Part shown: positions 49,931 through 62,744 of the stretch, one piece after another | How positions within the stretch are numbered: position 1 is the first letter of the stretch | How the letters are laid out: each line of letters opens with the position of its first letter | From: Gibbula magus | Lineage: Eukaryota; Mollusca; Gastropoda; Trochida; Trochidae | Length of the DNA: 64,000 bases | NCBI GenBank assembly: GCA_936450465.1 | Contig: OW388296.1 | Location: 10,537,867-10,601,866, forward strand | Reading direction: 5' to 3' | Translations under genes and position numbers: made by a program | The notes under the pieces: model-generated | The model's input: the letters and a program-made list of their open reading frames with translations, nothing else | Database searches by the model: none | What the model was told of the DNA's origin: nothing

Positions 49931-52900
49931 ACGTATGTATTGTGAAACGGGTGCCAGCGACAGAATTGTCCAATATCGAATAAGTAACTCACTTCACACT
50001 CTCAGCAACGGATTCAGATTGACTATGTCGAGCCCACAGCGCTGGTTCAAGGCCGTAACTAAAACTTTGTTATAGCTAACATGTACCCTTGAGACGGAGC
50101 TAACATATGCTGATACTTATATAAACCTATGTATTGTGAAACGGGTACCAGTGACAGAAATGTCCAATATCGAATAAGTAACTCACTTCACACTCTCAGC
50201 AACGGATTCAGATTGACCTATGACGACCCCACAGCGCTAGTTCAAGGCCCTAATTAAATCTTTATTATAGATGAAAGGTACCCTAGAGACGGAGCTAACA
50301 TGTGCTGGTTCTTATATAAACCTATGTATTCTGAAACGGGTGCCAGCAAAAGAAATGTCCAATATCGAATAAGTAACTCACTTCACACTCTCAGCAACAG
50401 ATTCAGATTGACCTATGACGAGCCCACAGCCCTAGTTCAAGGCCTTAACTAAAACTTTATTAGAGCTGAAATGTACCCTTGAGACGGAGCTAACATGTGC
50501 TGATTCGTATATAAACCTATGCATTCTGAAACGGGTGCCACTAAAAGAAATGTCCAATATCGAATAAATACTAACTTCACACTCTCAGCAACGGATTCAG
50601 ATTGACTATGTCGAGCCCACAGCGCTGGTTCAAGGCCGTAACTAAAACTTTGTTATAGCTAAAATGTACCCTTGAGACGGAGCTAACATGTGCTGATACT
50701 TATATAAACCTATGTATTCTCAAACGGGTACCAGCTACAGAAATGTCCAATATCGAATAAGTAACTGACTTCACACTCTCAGCAACGGATTCAGATTGAC
50801 TATGTCGAGCCCACAGCGCTGGTTCAAGGCCGTAACTAAAACTTTGTTATAGCTCACATGTACCCTTGAGACGGAGCTAACATATGCTGATACTTATATA
50901 AACCTATGTATTGTGATACGGGTACCAGCTACAGAAATGTCCAATATCGAATAAGTAACTCACTTCACACTCTCAGCAACGGATTCAGATTGACTATGTC
51001 GCGCCCACAGCGCTGGTTCAAGGCCGAAACTAAAACTTTGTTATAGCTAACATGTACCCTTGAGACGGAGCTAACATGTGCTGATACTTATATAAACCTA
51101 TGTATTCTGAAACGGGTACCAGCTACAGAAATGTTCAATATCGAATAAGTAACTCACTTCACACTCTCAGCAACGGATTCGGATTGACCTATGACGAGCC
51201 CACAGCGCTGGTTCAAGGCCGTAACTAAAAGTTTGTTATAGCTAAAATGTATCCTTGAGACGAAGCTAACATGTGCTGATTCTTATATAAACCTATGTAT
51301 TGTGAAACGGGTGCCAGCGACAGAATTGTCCAATATCGAATAAGTAACTAACTTCACACTCTCAGCAACGGATTCGGATTGACCTATGACGAGCCCACAG
51401 CGCTGGTTCAAGGCCGTAACTAAAAGTTTGTTATAGCTAAAATGTATCCTTGAGACGGAGCTAACATGTGCTGCTTCTTATATAAACCTATGTATTGTGA
51501 AACGGGTGCCAGCGACAGAATTGTCCAATATCGAATAAGTAACTCACTTCACACTCTCAGCAACGGATTCAGATTGACTATGTCGCGCCCACAGCGCTGG
51601 TTCAAGGCCGTAACTAAAACTTTGTTATAGCTAAAATGTACCTTTGAGACGGAGCTAACATATACTGATACTTATATAAACCTATGTATTCTGAAACGGG
51701 TGCCAGTGACAGAAATGTCAAATATCGAATAAGTAACTCACTTCACACTCTCAGCAACGGATTCGGATTGATCTATGACGAGCCCACAGCGCTGGTTCAA
51801 GGCCGTAACTAAAACTTTGTTGTAGCTAAAATGTACCCTTGAGACGGAACTAACATGTGCTGATTCTTATATAAACCTATGTATTGTGAAACGGGTGCCA
51901 GCGACAGAATTGTCCAATATCGAATAAGTAACTAACTTCACACTCTCAGCAACGGATTCGGATTGACCTATGACGAGCCCACAGCGCTGGTTCAAGGCCG
52001 TAACTAAAAGTTTGTTATAGTAAAATGTATCCTTGAGACGAAGCTAACATGTGCTGATTCTTATATAAACCTATGTATTGTGAAACGGGTGCCAGCGACA
52101 GAATTGTCCAATATCGAATAAGTAACTCACTTCACACTCTCAGCAACGGATTCAGATTGACTATGTCGCGCCCACAGCGCTGGTTCAAGGCCGTAACTAA
52201 AACTTTGTTATAGCTAAAATGTACCTTTGAGACGGAGCTAACATATACTGATACTTATATAAACCTATGTATTCTGAAACGGGTGCCAGTGACAGAAATG
52301 TCAAATATCGAATAAGTAACTCACTTCACACTCTCAGCAACGGATTCGGATTGATCTATGACGAGCCCACAGCGCTGGTTCAAGGCCGTAACTAAAACTT
52401 TGTTGTAGCTAAAATGTACCCTTGAGACGGAACTAACATGTGCTGATTCTTATATAAACCTATGTATTGTGAAACGGGTACCAGCTACAGAAATGTCCAA
52501 TATCGAATAAGTAACTCACTTCACACTCTCAGCAACGGATTCAGATTGACTATGTCGCGCCCACAGCGCTGGTTCAAGGCCGTAACTAAAACTTTGTTAT
52601 AGCTAACATGTACCCTTGAGACGGAGCTAACATATGCTGATACTTATATAAACCTATGTATTCTGAAACGGGTGCCAGTGACAGAAATGTCCAATATCGA
52701 ATAAGTAACTCACTTCACACTCTCAGCAACGGATTCGGATTGACCTATGACGAGCCCACAGCGCTGGTTCAAGGCCGTAACTAAAAGTTTGTTATAGCTA
52801 AAATGTATCCTTGAGACGAAGCTAATATGTGCTGATTCTTATATAAACCTATGTATTGTGAAACGGGTGCCAGCGACAGCATTGTCCAATATCGAATAAG

Positions 52901-54695
52901 TAACTCACTTCACACTCTCAGCAACGGATTCAGATTGACTATGTCGCGCCCACAGCGCTGGTTCAAGGCCGTAACTAAAACTTTGTTATAGCTAAAATGT
53001 ACCTTTGAGACGGAGCTAACATATACTGATACTTATATAAACCTATGTATTCTGAAACGGCTGCCAGTGACAGAAATGTCAAATATCGAATAAGTAACTC
53101 ACTTCACACTCTCAGCAACGGATTCGGATTGATCTATGACGAGCCCACAGCGCTGGTTCAAGGCCGTAACTAAAACTTTGTTGTAGCTAAAATGTACCCT
53201 TGAGACGGAACTAACATGTGCTGATTCTTATATAAACCTATGTATTGTGAAACGGGTACCAGCTACAGAAATGTCCAATATCGAATAAGTAACTCACTTC
53301 ACACTCTCAGCAACGGATTCAGATTGACTATGTCGCGCCCACAGCGCTGGTTCAAGGCCGTAACTAAAACTTTGTTATAGCTAAAATGTACCCTTGAGAC
53401 GGAGCTAACATATGCTGATACTTATATAAACCTATGTATTCTGAAACGGGTACCAGCTACAGAATTGTCCAATATCGAATAAGTAACTCACTTCACACTC
53501 TCAGCAACGGATTCAGATTGACTATGTCGCGCCCACAGCGCTGGTTCAAGGCCGTAACTAAAACTTTGTTATAGCTAAAATGTACCCTTGAGACGGAGCT
53601 AACATATGCTGATACTTATATAAACCTATGTATTCTGAAACGGGTACCAGCTACAGAAATGTCCAATATCGAATAAGTAACTCACTTCACACTCTCAGCA
53701 ACGGATTCAGATTGACCTATGACGACCCCACAGCGCTAGTTCAAGGCCCTAATTAAATCTTTATTATAGATGAAAGGTACCCTAGGGACGGAGCTAACAT
53801 GTGCTGGTTCTTATATAAACCTATGTATTGTGAAACGGGTGCCAGCGACAGCATTGTCCAATATCGAATAAGTAACTCACTTCACACTCTCAGCAACGGA
53901 TTCAGATTGACCTATGACGACCCCACAGCGCTAGTTCAAGGCCCTAATTAAATCTTTATTATAGATGAAAGGTACCCTAGAGCCGGAGCTAACATGTGCT
54001 GGTTCTTATATAAACCTATGTATTGTGAAACGGGTGCCAGCGACAGCATTGTCCAATATCGAATAAGTAACTCACTTCACACTCTCAGCAACGGATTCGG
54101 ATTGACTATGTCGCGCCCACAGCGCTGGTTCAAGGCCGTAACTAAAACTTTGTTATAGCTAAAATGTACCTTTGAGACGGAGCTAACATATGCTGATACT
54201 TATATAAACCTATGTATTCTGAAACGGGTGCCAGTGACAGAAATGTCCAATATCGAATAAGTAACTAACTTCACACTCTCAGCAACGGATTCAGATTGAA
54301 TATGTCGAGCCCACAGCGCTGGTTCAAGGCCGTAACTAAAACTTTGTTATAGCTCACATGTACCCTTGAGACGGAGCTAACATATGCTGATACTTATATA
54401 AACCTATGTATTCTGAAACGGGTACCAGCTACAGAAATGTCCAATATCGAATAAGTAACTCACTTCACACTCTCAGCAACGGATTCAGATTGACCTATGA
54501 TGAGCCCACAGCGCTAGTTCAAGGCCGTAACTAAAACTTTATTACAGGTGAAATGTACCTTAAAGACGGAGCTAACATGTTCTGATTCATATATAAACCT
54601 ATGTATTCTGAAGCGGGTGCCAGCGACAAAAATGTCCAATACCGAATAAGTAACTAACTTCACACTCTCAGCAACGGATTCAGATTGACCTTTAT
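49931..54695 (-). repeat. Right satellite array, ~25 units of 194/195 bp
   Basis: This is the same satellite unit as the left array in inverse orientation. The landmark CACACTCTCAGCAACGG recurs about every 195 bp from 49,995 to 54,661, by hand count 25 times, the same as on the left. Many units carry right-arm-specific variants such as CTGATACTTATATAAACC and a GCGCCC change. Multi-unit blocks are themselves repeated: the GATCTATGACGAGCCC unit recurs at about 51,770, 52,355 and 53,130. Confidence 0.95.
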
Positions 54696-54859
54696 TGCGA
54701 TGTTCGGGGATCACGTCCCCGGTCGTTTATAAACTATTGTTACAGCTCACATGAGCTTTTGAGTTAAACTTAACATTTGTTTATTGTATTCAAATCTCTA
54801 TGTGCTGACATGGAAGCTATCTTTGTTTTGATTTGGACAGCAACAGATTGAAGTGACGC

Positions 54860-54888
54860 CATGTTGAATCGACTGCGTGCTATTTATA
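54860..54888 (-). promoter_or_regulatory. Inward-facing TATA promoter, right arm
   Basis: The minus-strand TATAAAT box (54888-54882) and ATG GCG TCA (54862-54860) have the same spacing as in the left arm. Here the frame continues for about 30 codons (MASLQSVAVQ...), whereas the left arm stops after nine. The first minus-strand AATAAA is at 54543-54538, giving the same predicted ~320-nt transcript length. Confidence 0.55.
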
Positions 54889-55042
54889 GCTCGTGGAGCG
54901 CTCGGTTCAGCTATGCTCAACGCTGTGGGCTTTCTGCATTACGTTATAAATACCGGCACACAAGAAAAGAACGTTTTTGTCGTTTGCAGTCTTAAATATT
55001 AAATAATGAGCTACGAACAAGTGTGAATTGCTAAAAAATTGA

Positions 55043-55280
55043 AGTTCACATTTTGAATAGGGAATAAGGAATAAGTAACTGTTCGCTTACTTCACATTTT
55101 GAATAAGGAATAAGGAATAAGTAACCGTTCGCCAATTTCACATTTTGAATAAGGAATAAGGAATAAGTAACTGTATGCTAACTTCACATTTTGAATAAGG
55201 AATAAGGAATAAGTAACTGTATGCTAACTTCACATTTTGAATAAGGAATAAGGAATAAGGAACTGTGCGCTAACTTCACA
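55043..55280 (-). repeat. 46-bp subterminal repeats, right arm
   Basis: About six units of the left-arm 46-bp repeat in inverse orientation. Each reads CTTCACATTTTGAATA and AAGGAATAAGTAAC on the plus strand. The array ends with GTGCGCTAACTTCACAGACC at the tip. Confidence 0.92.
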
Positions 55281-55287
55281 GACCCTC

Positions 55288-55776
55288 AGAAATAGCACAA
55301 TTTGATGACAGGTGTTCTACTTTTAAATCATTAGGTGACCCCCAAATTTTCTTTCATTTTTTTTATAAAAGACATAGTAAACTAGCTATTTTGAAAAAAT
55401 AAGCGAATTCTAAAATATTTGTTTCATCGTCCCATCTCTCCTTAAACACGCTGATGTATAAAGAAGACCAAATCAAAGACAAACTCTGAAAAAAGGTTAT
55501 TTGCCTCATATATATCAGACATAATCAAAGTGGGTGCGCAATTTAGAAAGACCCATTACAGTCAAAGCCAAAGAAATTTGAAGTAACATTTTTGAAGTAA
55601 TGTATTCAACATTAGACGTGATTTCATTAACTAGCAAGTAGAGAAAGTAGAGAAAGATTCTGTGGTACGATTTGTCTACACAAGGGGATTTTTTAAGAAT
55701 CAAGAAATATGGGCCATTTGCAAAATAGGTTAACTTGAAAAGATCTAAGTTTGGGGAGAATGGATTAACGTATTGA
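55288..55776. other. Right flank of giant structure, no gene seen
   Basis: AT-rich gap between the tip of the inverted structure and the solo LTR. Confidence 0.45.
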
Positions 55777-55780
55777 CTAT

Positions 55781-57003
55781 TGTCACAACTTGACTATGTC
55801 AGTCGATTTGAGTGTTTGGAAGCTGAAGCAAGGCTAGCAGATTGTTTGTCTGGCGTGACTGTACGGGCGGATTGCGCACATGTGAGTGTCGCCAGACGAG
55901 AGAGCGACTGCGTGAGAGAAGGTCGTCTATTGGTATTCACAGGTCGAATGGACGCGAGTTTTGCATTTTGACTGTTTTGATTTTGAAAGAATGTTTCAGT
56001 AGTATACAGCTAAAGGAATTGTGTCATATTAATGCATATTGTTATCAATGTGGGAAGTTATATTTTAACATAATATCATTGAATAATGATGTGAAGTTTT
56101 GGTGAATTGTGAATTTATGAATAGTGAATATGCAGTAATGTTGTTATGAAATGTATAAGTATTCTATGTACATGAAAACCATGTTTGCATTGTTTACCAT
56201 TGTTGCAGCTATTAACCCTGGACCGTGACGCCAGTCCAGCACCATGCATGAGGGACCGTATACTCACTGAGCTTGTCTGCACGTTGTTGCTGATACCCTG
56301 GTGCTTGTTCTGGAGCGTGGCGACGTGTTGCAGGGATGACGTGGCAGCTTGAGTTTGTCTGCACCCTCTGCAGTGTTTTTGTGTGAACTGTGTGTAGTCC
56401 CGATGTCAATGGACTAGTCGTCTGACGGACTAGACGATGTTGAGGCCTCTGTGTACCCTCGGAGTCGAGACTCGTGACACCCTCGACGTACTGAGGAAAC
56501 CCTTTCCAAGTACTACGCCTTGGCGCATCTCGTGTTGTTAGAACACAAAACCATATCCTTGGCCACACGGGTCATGTAATTGGACATGTAATTGGACACT
56601 TGTAACTGTAATTGAGCTCATGTAATTTGTAATTTGTTTCTGCACTCTTAAGTATATCTTGTATTGTAGACATGTATGTTACAGCACTGTAATGTTATGA
56701 TCTGAAAGGCATGAGAGCGGGTCGAACGACGGATGTTTCGTGGCTTTATGGTGTGTTCGAAGTGAGTACGTGAATCAGGTTGTTAATGTGGATTGTGTTT
56801 GAGGGAAGGTTGCAGAATGTGGTTCAGTAAGGCAGTGATGTGTGTGCGCTTGTGATGCGAGATGTGGACTGGAATGATGTTTGTCGTGTTTTGAATGGCT
56901 GTGTACAGAGTGGGATTGTTTTGTTGTTGTGGGTAATAAACTTATAAAACAGAAAAGTGTTTTGTTGTGAGCTTTGACGTGGGTGACACCACTACTTGTG
57001 ACA
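55781..57003 (+). mobile_element. Solo LTR with CTAT target-site duplication
   Basis: A 1,223-bp unit starting TGTCACAA and ending TTGTGACA, the TG...CA ends of an LTR. CTAT is duplicated at 55777-55780 and 57004-57007. An AATAAA at 56935-56940 lies near the 3' end, as expected for an LTR polyadenylation site, and fixes the plus orientation. GC content is higher than the surroundings. Short open frames inside on both strands (up to 118 codons) are LTR sequence. There is no internal retrotransposon region, so it arose by LTR-LTR recombination. Gypsy-like by size and duplication length, but not proven. Confidence 0.88.
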
Positions 57004-57007
57004 CTAT

Positions 57008-59788
57008 TAAATCATCATAAATCACAATAATTGAACGTGTTTTACATTGTAGATTCACGAAAGACTCATGTTGGTCAAATAAGTAAGGTTTAGTTAGGCG
57101 ATTAACATTGATTTAACCACCAACATAAGGACTCACATTCCCATTAGAGACCAGATTAAAGAGGTGTTGCACAGAAGAAATGAAAGTACTTACACAAACT
57201 GTTACAGTTCTGAATGTTCTTTCCTAACTCAGAATAGAATGTTATCAGTTTTTCCCCATCACAGAAAACTTACATAGCGAAGTTTTCATCCATAAATTGC
57301 CTACTATATGCGTTATCAGTCCATCAACCTGATAGGTTTACATTCACGACAGACATCATATTGTTCCGGCATGTTTCCTTGTATCAGGCTGATTTGAACA
57401 CATTACAGGATGTAATGTTTTTGTAATCTTCCTGACAACTGGCAATTTGTCATGTTATCAGTTAATCAGGTCCTCTGAAAATCGATGGTGCACAGAACCG
57501 TTGATAACTTTCCTTGATAAAAATAATATGAGACCCACTTTACCTGACATCATACAGTTAGTCATCGTTGTGTAAACATGCTATTTTATCGCATTTCTAG
57601 TGCCTAAATTGTCAACTGCAAAAGATAAATGTGATATCTCTCAATGCAAGCAACACACTCAATTGTCAAATAATTTTATTAAGTCTCGTTTAACCATGCT
57701 CTATGGAGAAGTGTTTTCTCGTCTTCAATTATGACTCAACTCAAATTACTCTAGTAATATAAATCTTTGAACACGATCATGATTCCAACCCATTTTGAAG
57801 GAAACCAAAGTACCAATTACAATTTTGCACGGGAAGTTAAGCAAGTAGTTCGTTTAAGTATTTACTCCCGCGGTTCAGCAAACATTAAGTATACGAAATA
57901 ATTAGTCTTTCCTTAGATTCAGATTTCTCAGGTTCAAAGCTCTGAAATTCGGGTCATTGATTACTGACCCCCCATGCAATGCCTTCCTTTCCATCACATT
58001 ATCATGATTCCAAGACAAACCAATCGGTACTAATCCATAAACATTAAACACATACTCTTCATATAAGCGCGTTTACACTTATTTTTTTTTACAATAAGAC
58101 TAATTTCATAGAATTATGTCCATATTTCTTTTATCAAAAACGTGTGTTGCCCCTCATTGTCGACCAGTCTCTTGGTAAAGTATTTACATGTGTAAAATTG
58201 GTCATCTATTATCATGTCACATTACATCATATCATTTTAGTCTTCAAACTTCCAAGTTCCAGTCATTTGTTTGGTCTCAAAAACTGCTGTATATGTATAT
58301 TGAGATGTATATAGGATTGGGGACTTCGGACTCCAATCAAGATACACGAAATAATAGTTGATTGGTGTCCAAAAATACCCTAATCCTTTATATGTCTCAA
58401 ACATTCACCCATTACTCATTTCGTGTCGGAGACAAATCCGGAAAGCTCCATACAGCCACCAATCACACATCAATCCGAGCCAATTGGTCTTTATACTGCA
58501 AATCTTCATTGTAAAACTCATCAACCCAAACAACAGTGGATACAACACTTCAATGAAGCATATTGGCGAGTGTTGTTTTATTCATCAAATATTACCCTCT
58601 CTCATCTTGGTATTGCAAATCATCATTGTATTGCCCATTCATCTTCATTGTATAACTTACTCTGCACAATTTTTTAATATTCTGAATAAAGGTATTCTAC
58701 CTTGTTATATCCTACATTCCACCTCATGAAGGAGAAAGCATTTATTCCGAAACCTCGTCTATCATATAATAGACTAGTTTGTTATCGATGCAATAAAGCA
58801 GGCTGATAAACTGTTCTTTTCTTTTTCTCTTTTTCTTTTTTAATTGACCTATTATAAGAACAAAAGAGGTAGAGAGAAAAGTATATGGATCGTCTATGGA
58901 ACTTCTTTCGCAAACTGCCATACATTTCATACCGATCCTAAAACTGTATATTTCCCATTGAAAGGCGAGTTCAAGAAATTATTTCTGCTTGACGAACATT
59001 AAACACAAAACTCTTGTATGGTACAATACATTTATAACATATAACAAGGTGAAGACAATTGTAGATTTGTTCTAAGATCATACAATAATTCATTGCTTTA
59101 TTGACAATCAGCATGAATCGAGGAGCTCCAATTGCATGTATACACAATGAATCTTAAAGGGGCCGACCGTCGTACTGTAGCACCTAGTATACATTGAAAT
59201 AACCATTTAGCAGTTCTTAACTCTTGAGGGATGAATAATTTATTAGGTACATTAATAGGTCTATCATAAACAAAGCAAACAATCCCTATTTACATAAATA
59301 GACGCTAAGTCTTAAGAATACTATTCAGCAACGCGATCTAGACCACCAACGCAGCTTTTACAACGTTAAATCAAACTAAAGTTATTTCCTCTGCTCTTCC
59401 CTAGCCTTCCTGACTAAGTAATTTGTGAGTTGTTTAAATTATTGATAACGATGAACTGATTTAACATTTCCTTGTGAACGGGAAATAAAGGATCTATTGT
59501 CGACATATTTTAAAAGAGTAGCATACATCGTATTTTTTAAATGCTTAATTCAGCACTATCTGCAGGCAGTTCACAGCCATATATCACCGACATAGTGGCT
59601 TTCACCAGGTTGTACTGTCAATGTAATTACTTCGCAAAAATGGGTCAATTTTCTTTTAAAATTTTCCCATCAAATATAATGGCATTATATGATAAAGAGA
59701 TGATAAACAGGGTGTATTATCATTAAATTAATTATCATATACTTGCTTATAAATACGAAGATTTTGCATGTATAGATCCTCTTCCAAA
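57008..59788. other. Intergenic with duplicated segment
   Basis: About 57,290-57,500 pairs with 14,715-14,900 in direct orientation. Two overlapping plus frames at 58,358-58,729 and 58,423-58,677 coincide with a C-rich, imperfect ~125-bp tandem repeat (CTGCAAATCTTCATTGTA versus TTGCAAATCATCATTGTA) and are not called. Nothing else seen. Confidence 0.5.
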
Positions 59789-60329
59789 CACCCTGTATCA
59801 GTCTTGCGGGCAGATAACCTGTATCAGCCCGTCGTCAAGGGCAAAAACCTGTATCAGCCCGTCGTCAAGAGACTTGAACCTCGAACGTACGAGACAAATA
59901 ACTCGAAGTCACGAGGAATTTAGAGTTGTCTTCCTTTGAATTGCAACATGGCGGACATCACTGATAAACGCCGCAGTTATTTTCAGACCTTATCTGTGAG
60001 CTTGACTCGAGGATAGAATCGGTAATTGCCGTAGAAAAAAGGTAAACTTTGAACCAAGAGAAACCAGAGAAAATGCGAAACCAAAACTGCGTAAGAAAAA
60101 ACACAGGTTACTTAAGAAAACATTTTGAGGAAGTTATGTTTTGTCATTATAATAAATCGATTCAGGAATTAAAGTTTATGAATGTTAAACTTACCTGGGT
60201 TTTTTTTTTGGTAAATGTATGTGATAAACATACCATGATATGGGTGTTTTAATATCACACCCTGTATCAGCCCTCGACTGAAGCCCTCGGGCTGATATTG
60301 GCGTCTCGGGCTGATACAGAATGTGATAT
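59789..60329. mobile_element. Decayed element with CCTGTATCAGCCC repeats
   Basis: The left end has three variants of CCTGTATCAGCCCGTCGTC (59,790-59,870). The right end is a hairpin, ATATCACACCCTGTATCAGC (60,252) with its complement (to 60,329). In between, an ATGGCGGACATC at 59,948 opens a short frame, and a 67-codon frame (60,049-60,252) contains NQNCVRKNTGYLRKHFEE. That phrase recalls the N-terminal PKNTxxxTxWxxxxFxxW region of DUF3504/Crypton-like tyrosine-recombinase proteins common in molluscs. Stops and shifts show it is dead. The protein link is tentative. Confidence 0.4.
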
Positions 60330-62189
60330 GAAAACATCCATACAATACTATCTATATATTCGGAATCACAATCAATGTATTATTCTCGTATAATACACTT
60401 TCCGTTTCAAATGTATGATATTATGATACGGAAACACATTTAGTTTGTAATCTTTATGTATATATATTATGTATCGTAACTTACATATTAAACTTCCATT
60501 TATTTACAATTTGGCACCATAATTAATGCATTTGAATGATGAACAATGATTATAATTAAAAAAGTGTATTTTACACATCTATTCATTATTTGAAAATTGG
60601 TACAACTGCAAATCGATCACTCAATTTCGAATTTCTCCCTAAGATGACATTTTCTTTCCTTTCCTAAATAACAGAGGTTATATAAATAGTATGTTATACT
60701 CCTTACTTATTAATGAATACCATTCACATCACACAACACGCCAGAAACACATACTGAAAAGAAGTTAGATAGAAATAGTTGCTCTCATGAAACACCACTT
60801 ATCACTGAATCAATATGTCGTAGTAGTCGTTCAACATGGGGAGGAAATCCCTATTGTTCAGGCAATATTCTCATTTTTCATAGCGATTGCACACAAAAAT
60901 AATGCAAAGTTTAATATTTTCTGCTTTTGAGCCTTGTTATCAGATAATCATGTCCGCTGCAAGTCGTGTGTGTACATAATAAGTTGGCCGGATCGTGGAT
61001 AGGGGAAATATAGCATGATCTCAAATCGTTATTAATTATTGTCCATAATTACCATATGCATGGCTAATGTATCAATTGTGTTCTATATTTTACAATAATG
61101 ATTGCTAGATTTTGTTCATGACATTTGAACACACACATGTATGCATGTTTCAATGGCAGATTTAATTACGGTTCCGTGCAACCTTCCCTTTTTCTCTGAC
61201 TTCACACAAAGGAATCCTACTAGATTGTGATTCGAATCATATGATATAAGAACAAATGTGATTGTCTTGAAGGAGCAGTTCGTTTGTGTTTCATTGAATG
61301 CACAAATCCGAAAGCTTAATGACCAAGTGATTAAGTTAGAAAATGATACATTGTACAATGTTAAGGAAAACAATGTTAAAGGACTTCCACAAACGATACC
61401 ATGTATATACCTGAAGATACGCTTCGAAGTTTTTCACAAAACTTACATTAAAACAATTTAAAATGTCGAGATGTATTTATGTAAACGTGTTAATTCTGCT
61501 ATGAAAATGATAGAATGTAAAGATGTTATGTAAAAAACTGAATCGTACAACATGTGATAAGATCTTATCTACGTCAATAAACACTCTGTAATAAACATGT
61601 GATTGAAAACTTTCATATAAAAGTTATTAGATATGGATAGCTACAATATCCATACGATATCTATTTCTTTTTAAAACATTAACCATCGTTAATTATTTAG
61701 TTTATTATGTAGGTGAATATCACTCTTTTTATATAAATACAAGTTAACATCTACAATTTTACATCACATATTACATTTCTGTTATTTTGGGTTCACTTGA
61801 GATATAAAAAACACCAAACAATGAAACGTCAAATTATTAGTCTGATTGTGCTTGTACATGAAGCAGTACATAATTAACGGGATCAGCGGAGTAGCTGTCT
61901 AGCCGGCCCCGTCTGTCGCTTATTACAGTCACGCCTCAGTGAGCATTTTCAAAATGAATTGCCCAACTAATTGCGATAGTGTTAAAATGGGTGAATTAAA
62001 ATCGTCTTAATTATCAATTGCAAGTGTATATTGTCTCGAATTTATGCTCAATTGATTCCGATATACAAACTACGTAGAGGTAATCATCTGTCATTCTTGA
62101 GAAAAATGCATTTCATCAGATCTTTAAGCATTTTGCCAACTTATTCATTAAATTAAAGCAGTGATGTGTTATTGTCTACAGTGAAATCA
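60330..62189. other. Intergenic, no gene seen
   Basis: About 60,835-60,990 is a diverged direct copy of 16,640-16,770 (CCTTGTTATCAG, GCTGCAAGT). Overlapping frames near 61,116-61,461 on opposite strands have no domain. Confidence 0.45.
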
Positions 62190-62465
62190 TGTATTAAGGT
62201 GTGGATCTATCTATATCAAGAGGTCCGAGGTTCGAATCCCGCCAGGGGCACGGCAACTTTGTCTGCAGTAGAGAACTGTTCTACACGCAGTAAGGTATGG
62301 GTGCACTGATACATCGAATCTCAGGGAAGTACCACCCATGGTTCGCTAGTTCCAGCCGATGCTCGCAGGTTTCACCGCAATGCATAGCCACATGACGTTG
62401 CGGGCTTCTCCCTGCTATAATACTATCAGCCGCGATATAAAGCGGCGTAAAACGTCACCTCACCT
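62190..62465 (+). mobile_element. tRNA-derived SINE
   Basis: A pol III B box, GGTTCGAATCC, at 62229-62239 begins the element. The body has GTACCACCCATGGTTCGC and GGTTTCACCGCAATGCATAG, and the tail is GCCGCGATATAAAGCGGCGT followed by AAAACGTCACC. This tail style, a GCGGCGT(T/A)AAA stem near the 3' end, is common in molluscan SINEs. The A box and the exact 5' end are unclear. Confidence 0.65.
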
Positions 62466-62744
62466 ATCTATACATTAACTAATTCTGTGAAATTGTTTAT
62501 TAAACCAGTTTTAATCAGAATAATGCTTGGGTAATATTCGTGAATTTCACCAAGCCCCACATCTTATATTATATGACGTGTTTAAAAGTGTATACTATGT
62601 ATCTATATATTAGTATACATACAGTCATGTTTATACATATTGCTTTATGGCCAACATACACATGAAACATTTGACTAAGCAAATAACGTTCGTCGTGGGC
62701 GGATGAATAAGGTAATTGAGGTCTTCAACTAAATCGGGTCCCAA

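Larger units (their letters stand above)
26269..55287. mobile_element. ~29-kb foldback-type structure with satellite arms
   Basis: Two arms of about 5.35 kb (26,269-31,617 and 49,931-55,287) are inverted copies with the same internal order: terminal ~20 bp, six 46-bp repeats, promoter-bearing unique segment, ~25 satellite units, ACGT-rich tract. They enclose ~17.6 kb with exons of a spliced gene. Foldback elements with tandem-repeat arms around a variable loop are known in insects, and this matches their plan at much larger size. No transposase frame is visible and no target-site duplication was found at either candidate boundary. An alternative is an inverted segmental duplication of a satellite-containing block. 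The structure itself is certain from the sequence. Its mobility is inference. Confidence 0.65.

Noticed and set aside
26220..55310. Target-site duplication flanking the giant structure
   Set aside because: I compared the sequences just outside 26,248, 26,269 and 55,287 and found no matching 2-10 bp repeat.
55780..56568. Three open frames of 63-118 codons
   Set aside because: All fall within the solo LTR, which is not expected to encode protein.
58358..58729. 123- and 84-codon overlapping plus frames
   Set aside because: Both frames are open at once over a C-rich imperfect tandem repeat. No domain, and one frame cannot be preferred.
62229..62239. Functional tRNA gene
   Set aside because: Only the B box is convincing. 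No acceptor stem or cloverleaf forms, and the downstream sequence is a SINE body.
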